A stretch of 64,000 nt of DNA from Dichetophora obliterata (Eukaryota; Arthropoda; Insecta; Diptera; Sciomyzidae), in assembly GCA_963920525.1 (NCBI GenBank), contig OY986438.1, forward strand, positions 192,330,962-192,394,961, in the 5' to 3' direction. Each line of letters starts with the position of its first letter. The first letter of the stretch is position 1. Shown piece after piece: positions 48,603 through 58,212 of this stretch. The translations under genes and the position numbers were made by a program. The notes under the pieces were generated by a model. The model was not told where the DNA came from and made no database searches. It saw only the letters and a program-made list of their open reading frames with translations.

Positions 48603-49055
48603 TTATATGACAAAATCATCGCAGCGCTTCTTTTTTGCGGCAAAGTTATCAATAACTTCGTTAATATTTATTTTAATGTCTCTATGAATATGCAATAATG
48701 CGAGTCCATTCAATCGTTCTTGATGCATAGTTGAACGTAACCATGTTTTTAATCGTCGCAGTGTAGAAAAACTTCGCTCAGCTGTTGCTACACTGATAGG
48801 AAGCGTGGCAAAGATAGCAAACGTTTTAGAAATTAGTGGAAAAATGTCATTGTCACAAAGAGTAAAAACGGTGTTGATATCATTAACCTTAGTTTCGCTC
48901 TCCCATTTACACTGCCAAATTTGAAGTTCATGAAATAATTGAATTGGAATTAGTTCCTTATTACCGTCACAAAATGGAATTATTATCTTAGAAATGTTAA
49001 CACTCAAATTGACAAACGTACACACAAATGACGTCACAAAACAAAAAAAAAACAA
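48603..49055 (-). pseudogene. hAT transposase C-terminal dimerisation domain (ZMYM1-like group)
   Basis: The last 125 or so residues form a typical hAT C-terminal region. An L-F-H-E-L-Q-I-W helix is followed by D-I-F-P-L-I-S-K, the hallmark S-V-A-T-A-E-R-S-F-S, then L-R-R-L-K-T-W-L-R-S-T-M and R-L-N-G-L-A-L-L-H-I-H-R, and it ends near a natural stop. In intact hAT enzymes this segment mediates dimerisation and holds the final catalytic Glu region; the spacing and the H-I-H-R tail match the group annotated as zinc-finger MYM-type 1-like or 52-kDa repressor-like in insect genomes. The first 20 or so residues, up to about 48995, do not look like the family and reflect an arbitrary ATG. The N-terminal zinc finger and the Asp-bearing core are absent, so it cannot be active. 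Confidence 0.85.
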
Positions 49056-49078
49056 ATTTTTTTTAAAGTACTAAAATA

Positions 49079-49320
49079 ATTGAAGCGCTCTCGCGAATAA
49101 CGTTGTAAACGACAAAATTGTAATTGTTCACTTGTATTTATTTTACAAGCACTTTTATTCATTTTTATTAACTTTTTTTAGTATGCGATAAAAATACCCC
49201 AAACTGCTCAACTGCTTACTCAGTTCTGTTTATATATAATATAAGAGAGTGATTCTCACAGTTATTTGCAAAAAAAAAATGTCGTCTACAACGTTATTCG
49301 CGATTATGCTTCAATTGTTG
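49079..49320. mobile_element. MITE with GCGAATAAC ends, copy B
   Basis: Ends TTGAAGC...TCGCGAATAACGTTG on both sides, inverted. The same family as 16815-17075, opposite orientation. It lies directly upstream of the surviving transposase fragment inside the hAT element, so it inserted later. Confidence 0.8.
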
Positions 49321-49689
49321 AAATCAATAAAAAAACTTTATATCAATACCTCTGACCATTTTTTTTTTGTAGTATTCTTTCAAAAAACGCCTTTAGAATC
49401 GCTTATGTATACATAAAAGTACTCTTAAGTTGTGGGTACAATTATTTACTTCAAATAAAATATTAAAAAGTAAAGTATTTAAAAGTTCTTGGGGGGTAAT
49501 TACCCCCTTTACCCCCCCCCCCCTTGTATCCGCGCCTGTACTCATGAACTTTAAAAAATTTACTTTTATATGAAATAATAAAACACTATGCAAATTTTAC
49601 TTGAATTTTTCTAAACAGTCGCTATAGTAGAAGCTCCAACTTCAGATGATAAATTGCCGAATAAAGAACTTTTTTGAATCATTGGTTTT

Positions 49690-50358
49690 ATATAACTAGT
49701 TGTAAACTAATTAAAACATGACTATTTGCCAACTACTCAGGAAAGGTTAAACTAGAAACTAGTAAAAATTTGGCAATATATGGTTTGTTTACAACTATTC
49801 ACAACAAGTGACGGCCGTAGCCTAGTGGGTAGAGTGCGTGGCGCCTAAGCTAAAGAACTGCGGTAGCCCGAGTTCAATTCCAGCTCAGACAGAAAGTTTT
49901 TTCAATTGAATTAATTTTTCTGTTCGTTCGTCACCTCTCTGCAGACAATGGCAAACCTCAGAGAGTAGAAATTGTCATGTAAAGCTTCTTGAGAACAGAA
50001 GCCGTTCGGAGTCGGCATAAAACACGTAGGTCCAGGTCTCCGTCATTTGTGATCAAACATTTAATAACACGCACAACACAATTGATCCATAGAAGCTAGG
50101 CCAAAGTCCTTCCAAGGGCTGCAATGGCCAGTGTATTTATTATATTTATATTCACAACAAACTAGAATGTAACTGACTATAACTTTATATATTATAAACT
50201 AGATTTTATCTGTTCAGAATAAGACATTTGATATTTTCTATGACATCGCCATGTTAAAGATACTAGTTGGGTATATGAAAAAAAGACGATCTTGAACTAG
50301 TACTGGTCAGTTTTCAACTAGTATGCAGACTGGTTTTAAACTAGTTGGTTATATTGCA
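49690..50358. repeat. ACTAGT-rich element split by a SINE
   Basis: At least eight AACTAG/ACTAGT words occur on both sides of the SINE (for example 49694, 49751, 49758, 50161, 50276, 50298, 50319, 50340). The outer parts TATAACTAGTTGTAAAC and the reverse of GTTTTAAACTAGTTGG suggest imperfect inverted ends. Limits are approximate. Confidence 0.45.
49808..50149 (+). mobile_element. tRNA-derived SINE, copy 2
   Basis: Same structure as 499-836. A box TAGCCTAGTGG at 49818-49828; the B box at 49871 begins with A instead of G. An exact 11-bp target duplication ATTCACAACAA flanks it (49797-49807, 50150-50160). Confidence 0.92.
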
Positions 50359-50359
50359 G

Positions 50360-51830
50360 GGTTTATTGAAAAGCACAAAAAGTTTCGTCAAAATCAAAGA
50401 ACTCCTATTTTGGTAATTCTTTTTCGTACTTTGCTAAATTTTTAATATTTGTCCATACATAATTTACCATTATTCGTAAAAACTTAATTTTTTTAAACCT
50501 TCATAACTTTCTTGTTTATTAAAAAGTACAGATAATATTTGAGAAATAAAAAGTTAATATTTCAAATAAAATTACAAATTTTTTTTTGTTTTGTTTATAC
50601 TTGTGAAAATTTGCAAATTTTTCAGTTTTTACGTGTTTTTATACAAAAAATAAATGTACTCAAAAAAATTAGTTACATGAGCAAACTATAATGTAAAATA
50701 ATATTTTGTACTGTTTTTTGAAAAACATGCTAAATTTTTTTAAACATTAACTTATTTTAAATTACATGATTTTCTTCAAATAAAAAAGGTGTAGTAGAAA
50801 GGCCTCGCATTTATTTATTATTAAAGATATCTTAAAAATCTTTTATATTTTATGTAACTGAGTTATATCGTTCTGTATTGCTGAAATTTTTTAAGAAAAA
50901 ACAACAATCCTTTTTTTTTATATCTGTACCCATTCGATGAATTGTGTGGTAGCTTACTGTCATCAGTGTTGTCATCTGTGATTGAGGTGTATTGTATATT
51001 GACGTTAGATTCCTTTCAGCTGTATTTAGAAAATAGTCGGTTACGTCATTTGTCAATTTACCAGTGGGATCTTAATGTGCAACAAATAACCCAACACAGC
51101 GTAGTGAAGTTGAGAAATTGTTGTTCTTGATATTTATTTTGATGCTATTTTGTGTAGTATTTTTTTAGTACTTTTGTTGTACTCTCATTTTTATTTTCAC
51201 ATCTAGAGATTATGACAAAGTCTCCTCTACTACTGCAAACTCGACTTCTCAGCATTGCTGCAACATAACAGACGACGACGAATTGAGTACGTAGCGGATG
51301 TAGCACACTCTACCGGTAGACAGACGGTGGGCCACCACCACCGCCTTCCATCTCTCCACCATTGTCGATGTATCACAGCAAGTACAAAAAAAACCTCTTA
51401 ACGCACAGTACAAAATGAAAATGCAATCTTTGTGAGTCCACCTACTTTTGAGGGTGGTTGGCAAGTAGTGGTGGTTGGCTGTCTGTCTGGCAGGTTAACC
51501 TTGAAATTTTTCAGTTCCACTAAGTTAACCATGGCAATACCAAAGAATATTAGACTATACTTTTCCCACTGAATTATCTGCTCACATTAACCTCACCTAA
51601 TTAATGTCGAAAGCAAAAAAAAAAAAAACAAAACTGAAATTGTTGCTTCAATTAAATTTGAGTTATCTCTTAGAAAAAAAAATACAAAACTAGCTTACAG
51701 CTATTTGCACAAACTTTTTGTATAGCTCTTTTATTGAGATTTTATTTTATTATAAACTTTCTAGACACATGAACGCATTTTCGAACGTGTTAGCTGTAAA
51801 TCCGGCATGCATGTGGGCGGAATCATGTGG
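50360..51830. other. No gene seen
   Basis: To about 50570 it is the dispersed repeat also found at 45483. 50900-51560 is less AT-rich, apparently unique, and gives only short frames without recognisable features. Confidence 0.35.
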
Positions 51831-52210
51831 TGTATGTGCATGGGCGTCCGCAGGATTTGTTCTAGGGGGAAGGCAAAGGCATAAAGGAATCTGGAATGAG
51901 CATAAGCAAAATGTAGCCTATATAATGCTATTTACTACGATTTTTGGTACTAATTTTTTTATCATGATACGCACAATACACCGGTTGACATACGCTTGTA
52001 CACATAAGGAAATTAAATATATTTTAAAGATGTAATACATTTAAATAATTTTTTACAAAAGCAAATGTCCTTAGTAGTTAAGTAAACTAAATAATGTGAG
52101 GTCTCCTTTATCCTAATGGAATGAAATGAAATCGCATTAATTTCTATTGAGCTCCCAAGTTTTCAACTTTTCAAATAAGAAAACAAAAATTTAAGCATAT
52201 TTAACAATAG

Positions 52211-52327
52211 CTGCGTTCCTTTCGCCTTTACTTAATCGCGATAACAAATTTTCTCAAAGGAACGGCCAGAAAAACGACTCGTAGAGAGCACTACCGTTGC
52301 AGTCAAAGTCACGATACAATAACTATT
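52211..52327. repeat. Shared internal segment, copy 2
   Basis: GCTGCGTTCCTTTCGCC start; close match to 8042-8185. It ends abruptly where the mariner begins. Confidence 0.8.
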
Positions 52328-52333
52328 ATATAT

Positions 52334-53175
52334 ACAGGGTTGTCCATATTCGAAGCGCCCATCTGGCAACACTGTAACTTTCCGCAGTGATGCCAAATCG
52401 ACTAATGACATACCGCGTTTGAAGCGTCATTCCAAGCAAATGTTTACAATGGAACAGTACACGCCACGCGAACGCTCTAAAATTGTTGAAATTTACATTC
52501 AACAAAACAAGTCAATAGTGAAAACTCAACGTGCTTTCAAAAAAATAAATAAAGTGAAAAGTGCGCCTTCCAAGAAAACGGTAAACAAACAAAATTGCCG
52601 TATTTATGCCACTGAAAATCCACAAGAAATTCAAGAGGTACCTCTTCACGATGCAAAAGTCACTGTTTGGTGCGGCGTTTGTGCTAAAATGCTCATTGGG
52701 CCGTTCTTTTTCGAAGATGATAATGGCCACAGAGTTATTGTCAATCAGGAGCGTTATCGCGATATGATAAACAATTTTTTCATGCCAATCGTTCGTCGAA
52801 AGCGTATCAGGCACTACTGGTTTCAACAAGACCGCGCCACCACACACAAGCCGCACTACAATCGATTTTTTGAAGCAATTGTTCCCTGGTCGTTTGATGT
52901 CAAAAAATGGTGATTTCGATTGGCCGCCAAGATCACCAGATTTAACGCCTCCAGACTTCTTTTTGTGGGGTTATTTGAAATCAAAGGTTTACGTCAACAA
53001 GCCAAAGACCCTAGAAGAGCTGAAAACCAACATCCGTCAAGAAATAACCGCCATTCCCATCGAAATGTTGAAGAAAACCATGGAAAATGCTGCAAAACGG
53101 GCACAATATGTCGTAGAGGCCAATGGCGACCACTTACGAGATATCATATTCAAGAAATAATGTAAGCAAATCTAC
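52334..53175 (+). mobile_element. Broken Tc1/mariner-like element (DUF4817 type)
   Basis: The left end ACAGGGTTGTCCATATTCGAAG follows TA, as expected for this superfamily. The matching right end was not found before 53700, so the 3' terminus is lost or replaced. The gene inside is internally deleted and frameshifted. Confidence 0.75.
52449..53160 (+). pseudogene. Tc1/mariner-like transposase, deleted and frameshifted
   Basis: The family usually begins just before Y-T-P-R-E-R, so I take the ATG at 52449; two upstream in-frame ATGs (52419, 52440) are possible. The N-terminal DUF4817-type helix-turn-helix (E-R-S-K-I-V-E-I-Y, then V-K-T-Q-R-A-F) is present but stops at P-S-K-K-T, where it is joined to V-N-K-Q-N-C-R. 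In relatives about 100 residues lie between, including the first catalytic Asp (in an S-D-E motif), so that residue is gone. The second Asp remains in W-F-Q-Q-D. Around 52880 a 1-base shift moves the reading into a second frame, which continues L-F-P-G-R-L, D-W-P-P-R-S-P-D-L-T-P-P-D-F-F-L-W-G-Y and ends G-D-H-L-R-D-I-I-F-K-K with a natural stop at 53160. Inactive. Confidence 0.85.
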
Positions 53176-53239
53176 TTGAACCCAATTAAATGATATTTAT
53201 GACGAACAGACAAAAAATTGTGGTTTCTTTAGGTTTAGT

Positions 53240-53510
53240 TCTGTTTTTTTGTTTTAGTTGGCGCTACAGCCGTATCTCGGTCTTGTGCTCATCTCGTTTG
53301 CTGGCACCAATTAGAAATTTCAAGCTTCGTCGGGTTGTTTTCTACTTGGTCTTTCTAACGAAGATGCGGTCGTTGACCGCCGCTGGATACCGAATGGAAT
53401 ATTTTCCTCACTGGAGCATCGTCTTTCATGCGCTGAACATGACAGCCAGCAGCCCTGACGCAAATGGGTCCATTGATTTTTCGAAGAATCTTTCTCTCGA
53501 GGGCTTCTTA
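53240..53510 (-). pseudogene. LINE ORF2 C-terminal scrap, antisense
   Basis: On the minus strand one frame reads L-E-R-K-I-L-R-K-I-N-G-P-I-C, then H-V-Q-R-M-K-D-D-A-P-V-R-K-I-F, then K-D-Q-V-E-N-N, I-S-N-W and A-Q-D-R. This is the familiar C-terminal end of non-LTR retrotransposon ORF2 proteins that are often annotated as endonuclease-reverse transcriptase-like. Roughly 40 residues that normally precede H-V-Q-R-M are missing, and two in-frame stops stand where Trp is expected (before K-D-Q and before A-Q-D). The 111-codon plus-strand frame across it is a shadow. Confidence 0.7.
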
Positions 53511-53700
53511 AGTCTTTTCATGTGAACATCTTTTCAAGCGCAACTTACATTTTAGAAAGTTTTTTGCTTCTCTCTTAAAATCTTTTAATTTAAACTTACG
53601 GCTTTTTTTATTTAATATAAAGATATATAAAAAATTTGCACTACCTAAGGGGGGGAGCAAGATCCCTCCCCTTACCCCTTTGGACGCCCATGTGTATATG

Positions 53701-54869
53701 TATATGTGTGTGAGTACTTTAGCTTTTTATATCTAAGCATATACCTATATAGCCCTCAAACTGCACCTTGTATTGAGCTAATGGCTTAAATAATATATGA
53801 TAGGGTGGCGTGTGCATTGCGTGCCTTTGTAGCAGATTGTCCTTGGATCTTTACGTTTGTCTCTCTGTCTAGCTGTCTGTTTGACTGGCTGGCTTTTCTC
53901 TGTCTGTCTAGCAATGCACCTCCATTACTTCAGCCGCAATGTCTAGCCCAAAATTCTGATTGTCTGGCTGGCTCGAAATTATTGGCAGGTTTTTCTATTT
54001 GTGTTTTTTGTTTTTCTTTTTAGTGTCCTTGAATCTGTATTTGCTCTATTTGTAACCAAATTTTCTGTTGATATGTTGTTGGTTTCGTGTTGTCGTTGTT
54101 GGCATGTTGCTATTGCTGTCACTGCATTGGCCAGTTCAACCGGCTTGTTGCTTTTGCGTTGGCGGTTGACGCTGTATATATGGCAAAAACAAAATATTCA
54201 CAAAGAAAATACAACAAAAATGCAAATGATTACAAGGGTAGGTGGGGTGACAAAAAAATTTCAATGTCAAATTTTTCATAACCACAATTTTTCGGCCTTT
54301 TCTCGTTTAATGGTCACTGCGAAGGGTTGACTTTATGATTACGACGAGGGTGGTTCTTGTTATGCTCAGTGCGCAACAAGACTCCCTTCGAAGGATGGCA
54401 GAGGATGGCGAAAAATTAATTGCAATCACGTGGAAGCTAACTTTGTCGCGTCAAACACTTTCAAGCAGCTTGGTAATAAAATTGGCGGCATCAAAAACGA
54501 AAGATCTAATCGAAGGGACTAAACATTGTTTGTGGGGAGAGGTGCAAAGTTTTAATTGAAAAATAATTTCTGGTTGTCATCACGCTTCAAAAGAAACACA
54601 AAAAAGCCTTTCTATGCGTCGCAGTGATTTAAGTCTGCCGCTTAAATGCGGCAACCAAGTCGCAAGGGACACTTTAACTCCAGGCTGTTTGTAGCGCTTC
54701 TGGCTGCGTACTTTTGGGCTGACAGCTGACTTATGAGTGGGTACGAATATTTTAATAGCAATGAGAAACAAGAGCTCAGAATAAATTTTAAAAGTTTAGT
54801 CCACGATATGATCAATTTGCGGTTTTAAATTTAGAACTTTTCTCACTAAGAACCTTGAAAAATTTTGCT
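53701..54869. other. Less AT-rich, no gene confirmed
   Basis: Apparently unique sequence with several frames of 60-110 codons on the plus strand. They are rich in Leu/Cys/Ser from CTGTCTGTC-type runs and show no domain. Could be host DNA. Confidence 0.3.
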
Positions 54870-54960
54870 CAGGTACGTAGCCAGGATTTTCCATGGGAAG
54901 CAGGGGTTTTGATTGCATAAATGTATTGTTGGCTACAGGATATTTTAAAGAAGAAGACAA
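54870..54960. mobile_element. Solo hAT-type end
   Basis: CAGGTACGTAGCCAGGATTTT resembles the right end of 58213-59184 (reversed: CAGGGTCGTAGCCAGGATC). No partner end was found downstream, so it is a truncated copy. Confidence 0.5.
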
Positions 54961-55662
54961 ACATAATTTTCAAACCAGTTGTCGGTTCGAGCAAAATGCG
55001 TACTGCTTATAGCCAAAACGACCATATGAAATAGAACAAAATCAATCAGATTTCTTTTGTGGTTTTCATCCAAAAATATGGTCTTATTAAAGAAATGTAG
55101 AAAATCCTCTTAAAGCCCTGCATTTTTTTATTAGTTAAATTACATAGTTTTAAGAAGAGTCTTCTTGATTTTCATAAGAAAACTTTTTAGAACTACAAAA
55201 AAGTCATATTAAAAATATGCGATTTTCGTAAATTTAAAATTTTGCTAAATTTAAAGGTTCATTTCTTGATACTTAATTAGGAAATTTTATTGATTTAATA
55301 AGAATTCGGTGTGGAATTAAATAAAAAAAATCTTGTTGATTTTTGTAGCCGCAATTTTGCAGCTATCGTAATAAAATTAAAAAAAGGTTATATTAAAAAA
55401 ATGCAGATCAAGTTCAAGAATGTGCAAAATTGGATCAAAACCACACCTAACTCCCATGCAAACTGATTTTATCAAAACTTATATCTCTTCAAATTCCACA
55501 AAATTTAATATATTAACTTGGAATTTTGCACACATGCATCGGTGTGAAATATTCATCACACATTTAAAATTTTTCAAAATCTGATGAAAATCATGCCTAC
55601 CTCCCATACAAAGTGACTTTACCAAAACGGTAAAATCTCTTGAAACGTCACAAGAAATAATA
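54961..55662. repeat. Dispersed repeat, left part
   Basis: CTCCCATACAAAGTGACTTTACC-type blocks as at 18400-18720; continues after the inserted element at 57366-57470. Confidence 0.5.
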
Positions 55663-56164
55663 TAACACGGTGTTACAAAAAATATTTTTTTTTTCTGTCC
55701 TATGAACCAAATGCACATATTCGGAAAGAGGGGAAAAAATAAAAATACACGTGTATCGTCGATTTTCATGTACACGTCAGAATTTTTTTTTTTTAAGTTT
55801 GAAGTATAAAGCTCGTAGTGGCCTATGTGGAAGCCTTTGGACCGATTTTTAACCCTTTTTCAGTGATCTAATCGAGCTGATTTTTTGCAGGCAGACTCGT
55901 GGAAATGTCTGTAGCACGTCAAATTTTTTAAAAATAATTTTTATCAATTCTCAGATTTTCCCCAATTTTTATTATTTTTGAAAAAAAAATATTTTTTTCA
56001 CTTTTCTTAGCATAACTTGAAGGGACTCCAAATTTTTAAACTACTAAAGCGTTAGGAAAAAAAAATGTTTTTTGACCCATTCTACTCGATATAGTTGTAG
56101 TTAATCAATAGTAACCTTCTAACACTAAACAGTATTTGACTTTTACAACACTTACAACTGGTCT

Positions 56165-56300
56165 AGGGGCCCTCATACTACATGTCCATCCAACTTCCAT
56201 CGGACATGTCCATCCGCCTTGATTTCTTGCACACGAACGATACTACATGTGTGATGACTTGACAGGTCGGATGGACATGTAGTATCGTTTGAGGGCCCCT
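56165..56300. mobile_element. 136-bp palindromic MITE
   Basis: Ends AGGGGCCCTCATACTACATG and, reversed, AGGGGCCCTCAAACGATACT, with GGATGGACATGT pairing further in. TCT on both sides is a likely 3-bp target duplication. It lies 85 bp before the ATG of the CXXC gene. Confidence 0.8.
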
Positions 56301-56384
56301 TCTGACAGATGAAATAAGGAATTGCAATATTGTTTTAAGTTCTGTTGTGCGAAAACGTATTTCTATATATTTCATCTGAAAAAA

Positions 56385-57140
56385 ATGCAGTGTCCGACGC
56401 GAAATAACTTTTGTTACGTTTGTGGCTTATTCGCACCAAGTAAAAATTTCAAAAATATTACTAAAACAGTGGTGAATTCTTTTCAGAAAATATTTAAGAC
56501 TGCTTATGTTCCTTACTTGTGGTATACTCCGGAAGTCGTGTGCGACTATTGCTACAGAAATTTGTGCAAGTTTACTGATGGAAGGTCAACAATAAAGTAC
56601 GCTGTACCAACAATTTGGCTACCACGCACGGAGCACTGCAATGAATTGTGCTACTTTTGTGTAACTTTTGCTCAATCAAAAGGGTACCAATACATTCACA
56701 GCAACAAAATTCGCTACGCTAATGTAGAATCGGTAATTCCAGCAGTTCTATACTCACCAGAAGACCGTGTAGCGGCTTCAGTGGAGATTTTTGACAATGT
56801 TCCCGAAATAAGCGATGCAGAATCAACAGTTGTACCAAAACTGCTATCAACTTTTCTTCCATCGAATGCGAGAGTCCACAATTATCGGAATTTGTGGCAA
56901 CACCCAGTGAAATTAGGACTGCAATGCCGCATTTTATAACGCAAGCCGACTTCAATGACCTCGTACGAGACGGAAATTTGTCGAGGAGAACAGCAGAACT
57001 CTTTGCATCACGCTTTAAGCAGTGGAATATAGTGGCGGCTGATTTTAAAATAACAGCCGCTCGTGATCAATTCCATATGACAACCGCAAAAATAATAGGC
57101 CTAAATTTCTTTAAAAACATTAAAATTTTTAATGTAACAA
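56385..57140 (+). pseudogene. Transposon-borne CXXC zinc-ribbon protein, frameshifted
   Basis: I start at the ATG at 56385, because F-C-Y-V-C-G follows at once as in relatives; an open frame extends upstream to 56322 without family features. Paired cysteines stand at residues 10/13, 53/56 and 89/92, with W-L-P-R-T-E-H just before the last pair, in the order C-Y-V-C, C-D-Y-C, C-Y-F-C that I recall from a multicopy uncharacterised family in insects, cnidarians and other animals. Near 56840 a 1-base shift moves the reading into the frame that gives S-P-Q-L-S-E-F, then T-Q-A-D-F-N-D-L-V-R-D and S-R-F-K-Q-W-N, which also belongs to that family. The original frame runs on to a stop at 56939. After about 57100 the similarity stops; the long C-terminal part of full relatives is absent. 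The cysteine pairs probably bind zinc (inference). No catalytic motif is visible here. Confidence 0.7.
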
Positions 57141-57365
57141 TTCTTTATTTTTATAAAACAAAAGTAATAAAAAAAATTGTTTTTTTAACGAACTGAAACC
57201 TTAAAAAAACGATAACCATTAAAAAAAATATATACTTCAAACTTAAAAAAAAAAAATTCTGACGTGTACATGAAAATCGCCGATACACGTGTATTTTTAT
57301 TTTTTATCCCCTTTCCGAAAAAGTAAATTTGGTTCATAGGACAGAATGTGTGTAACACGGTGTAA

Positions 57366-57676
57366 TGAATTGTAATTTTATACATATTCTTAGAATTTAT
57401 AATGCACTCTGAGTTTAAAATTTGGTAATATCGTATAAAAACTCTCCCTCACCTCCCATACATATGTAGTAGGAAGTCCAATCTTGGAAGCTTTTCTCGA
57501 TCCTGGGATTATCGGGATTGAAAATATCAATCCCGGGACTAGTTCGGGATTAAAAACTTTAAGAAGTAAATAATTCAAAACATTTTAATACAATTTTTTA
57601 TTACTTATTACTTGAAAATAAAAAATGTACATTAATTAATTTATAAATCAGCAAAAACAAAAACAAAACAAAACAC
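57366..57676. other. Dispersed-repeat remainder and TCCCGGGATT motifs
   Basis: To about 57470 the sequence continues the repeat interrupted at 55663. From 57480 CTGGGATTATCGGGATTG-type words begin; the same kind recurs at 59625-59705 and 59925-60010, so an AATCCCGGGATT-ended insertion may span 57478-59705. Its limits are not clean. Confidence 0.4.
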
Positions 57677-57679
57677 ATT

Positions 57680-58107
57680 AAGGGTACTCACAATTCGTTG
57701 TTTTCAGTGTGGTAGAAAAACCCCGTGGTATTGATACTACACTTTACCGGGGGGTTTATATGTTTTTTGTTGTTTTACATGAAATTTCTAAAAACCAAAA
57801 GTGTTGCAATTTTAAGTAGTCCAATGATATGTTTAACGAACGTGGTTTTTAAAGTTCCATAAGCAACTGATCGGTTGCAAGTTATTTTCTAATTTTCAAA
57901 ATGCAAGTTAAACTTTTTTAAGCCATATATTAATAAAATATATCACATTGGAAAGTATATTTATTTGCATTGTAACAAAAAGCTAAAGTCGGAGGTTCCC
58001 AACTAAAAATTATGTATAAATAAATGTTCATAGTTGTGGTTTTCAACTATGGCAAAAAAACCACAATACCACGATACCACGATAAATGTATATTTGTGAA
58101 TACCCTT
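57680..58107. mobile_element. MITE with AAGGGTACTCACAA ends
   Basis: Left AAGGGTACTCACAATTCG; right, reversed, AAGGGTATTCACAAATAT. ATT on each side (57677-57679, 58108-58110) is a 3-bp duplication. The ends resemble those of 18092-18333, which suggests one superfamily. The interior has CCACGATACCACGATA repeats and no gene. Confidence 0.75.
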
Positions 58108-58212
58108 ATTGTTAGTAAACACAAAAAAACTTTAATACTATTAATGATTAGCAAATTGTATTAATTTAAAGAACAAAAACTATAAAAAAATAAAACACAC
58201 AACAGCTTAGGG

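Larger units (their letters stand above)
48124..49538 (-). mobile_element. hAT element with transposase remains
   Basis: An exact 8-bp target duplication TACTCATG flanks it (48116-48123, 49539-49546). The ends are CAGCGACGGATCTGG and, reversed, CAGGCGCGGATACAAG, each next to a long G run on the element's outer strand. Coding remains on the minus strand belong to the hAT superfamily. It has lost most of the gene and carries a nested MITE at 49079-49320. Orientation is set by the coding strand. Confidence 0.9.
51839..53692. mobile_element. hAT-like shell (CATGGGCGTCC ends) carrying other elements
   Basis: Ends CATGGGCGTCCGCAGG and, reversed, CATGGGCGTCCAAAGG. The flanks TGTATGTG (51831-51838) and TGTATATG (53693-53700) are an 8-bp duplication with one mismatch. 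A G-rich run sits just inside each end, as in the other hAT elements here. The interior contains a segment shared with 8042-8185, a broken mariner and an antisense LINE piece; no hAT transposase remains. Confidence 0.75.
55666..57362 (+). mobile_element. DNA transposon with long terminal inverted repeats and CXXC gene
   Basis: Inverted ends of about 135-145 bp: CACGGTGTTACA at 55666 and, reversed, CACCGTGTTACA at 57362. The similarity continues through TCTGTCCTATGAACCAAAT, ATACACGTGTAT and TTTTCATGTACACGTCAGAA. TAA flanks both sides (55663-55665, 57363-57365). It sits inside a dispersed repeat and has a 136-bp MITE in its 5' leader. CAC-starting ends with a 3-bp target would suit the CMC (CACTA) group, but the superfamily is not settled. 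Most of the gene is missing, so this is a deletion derivative. Confidence 0.82.

Noticed and set aside
53190..53525. 111-codon plus-strand frame
   Set aside because: It is the antisense shadow of a LINE ORF2 fragment.
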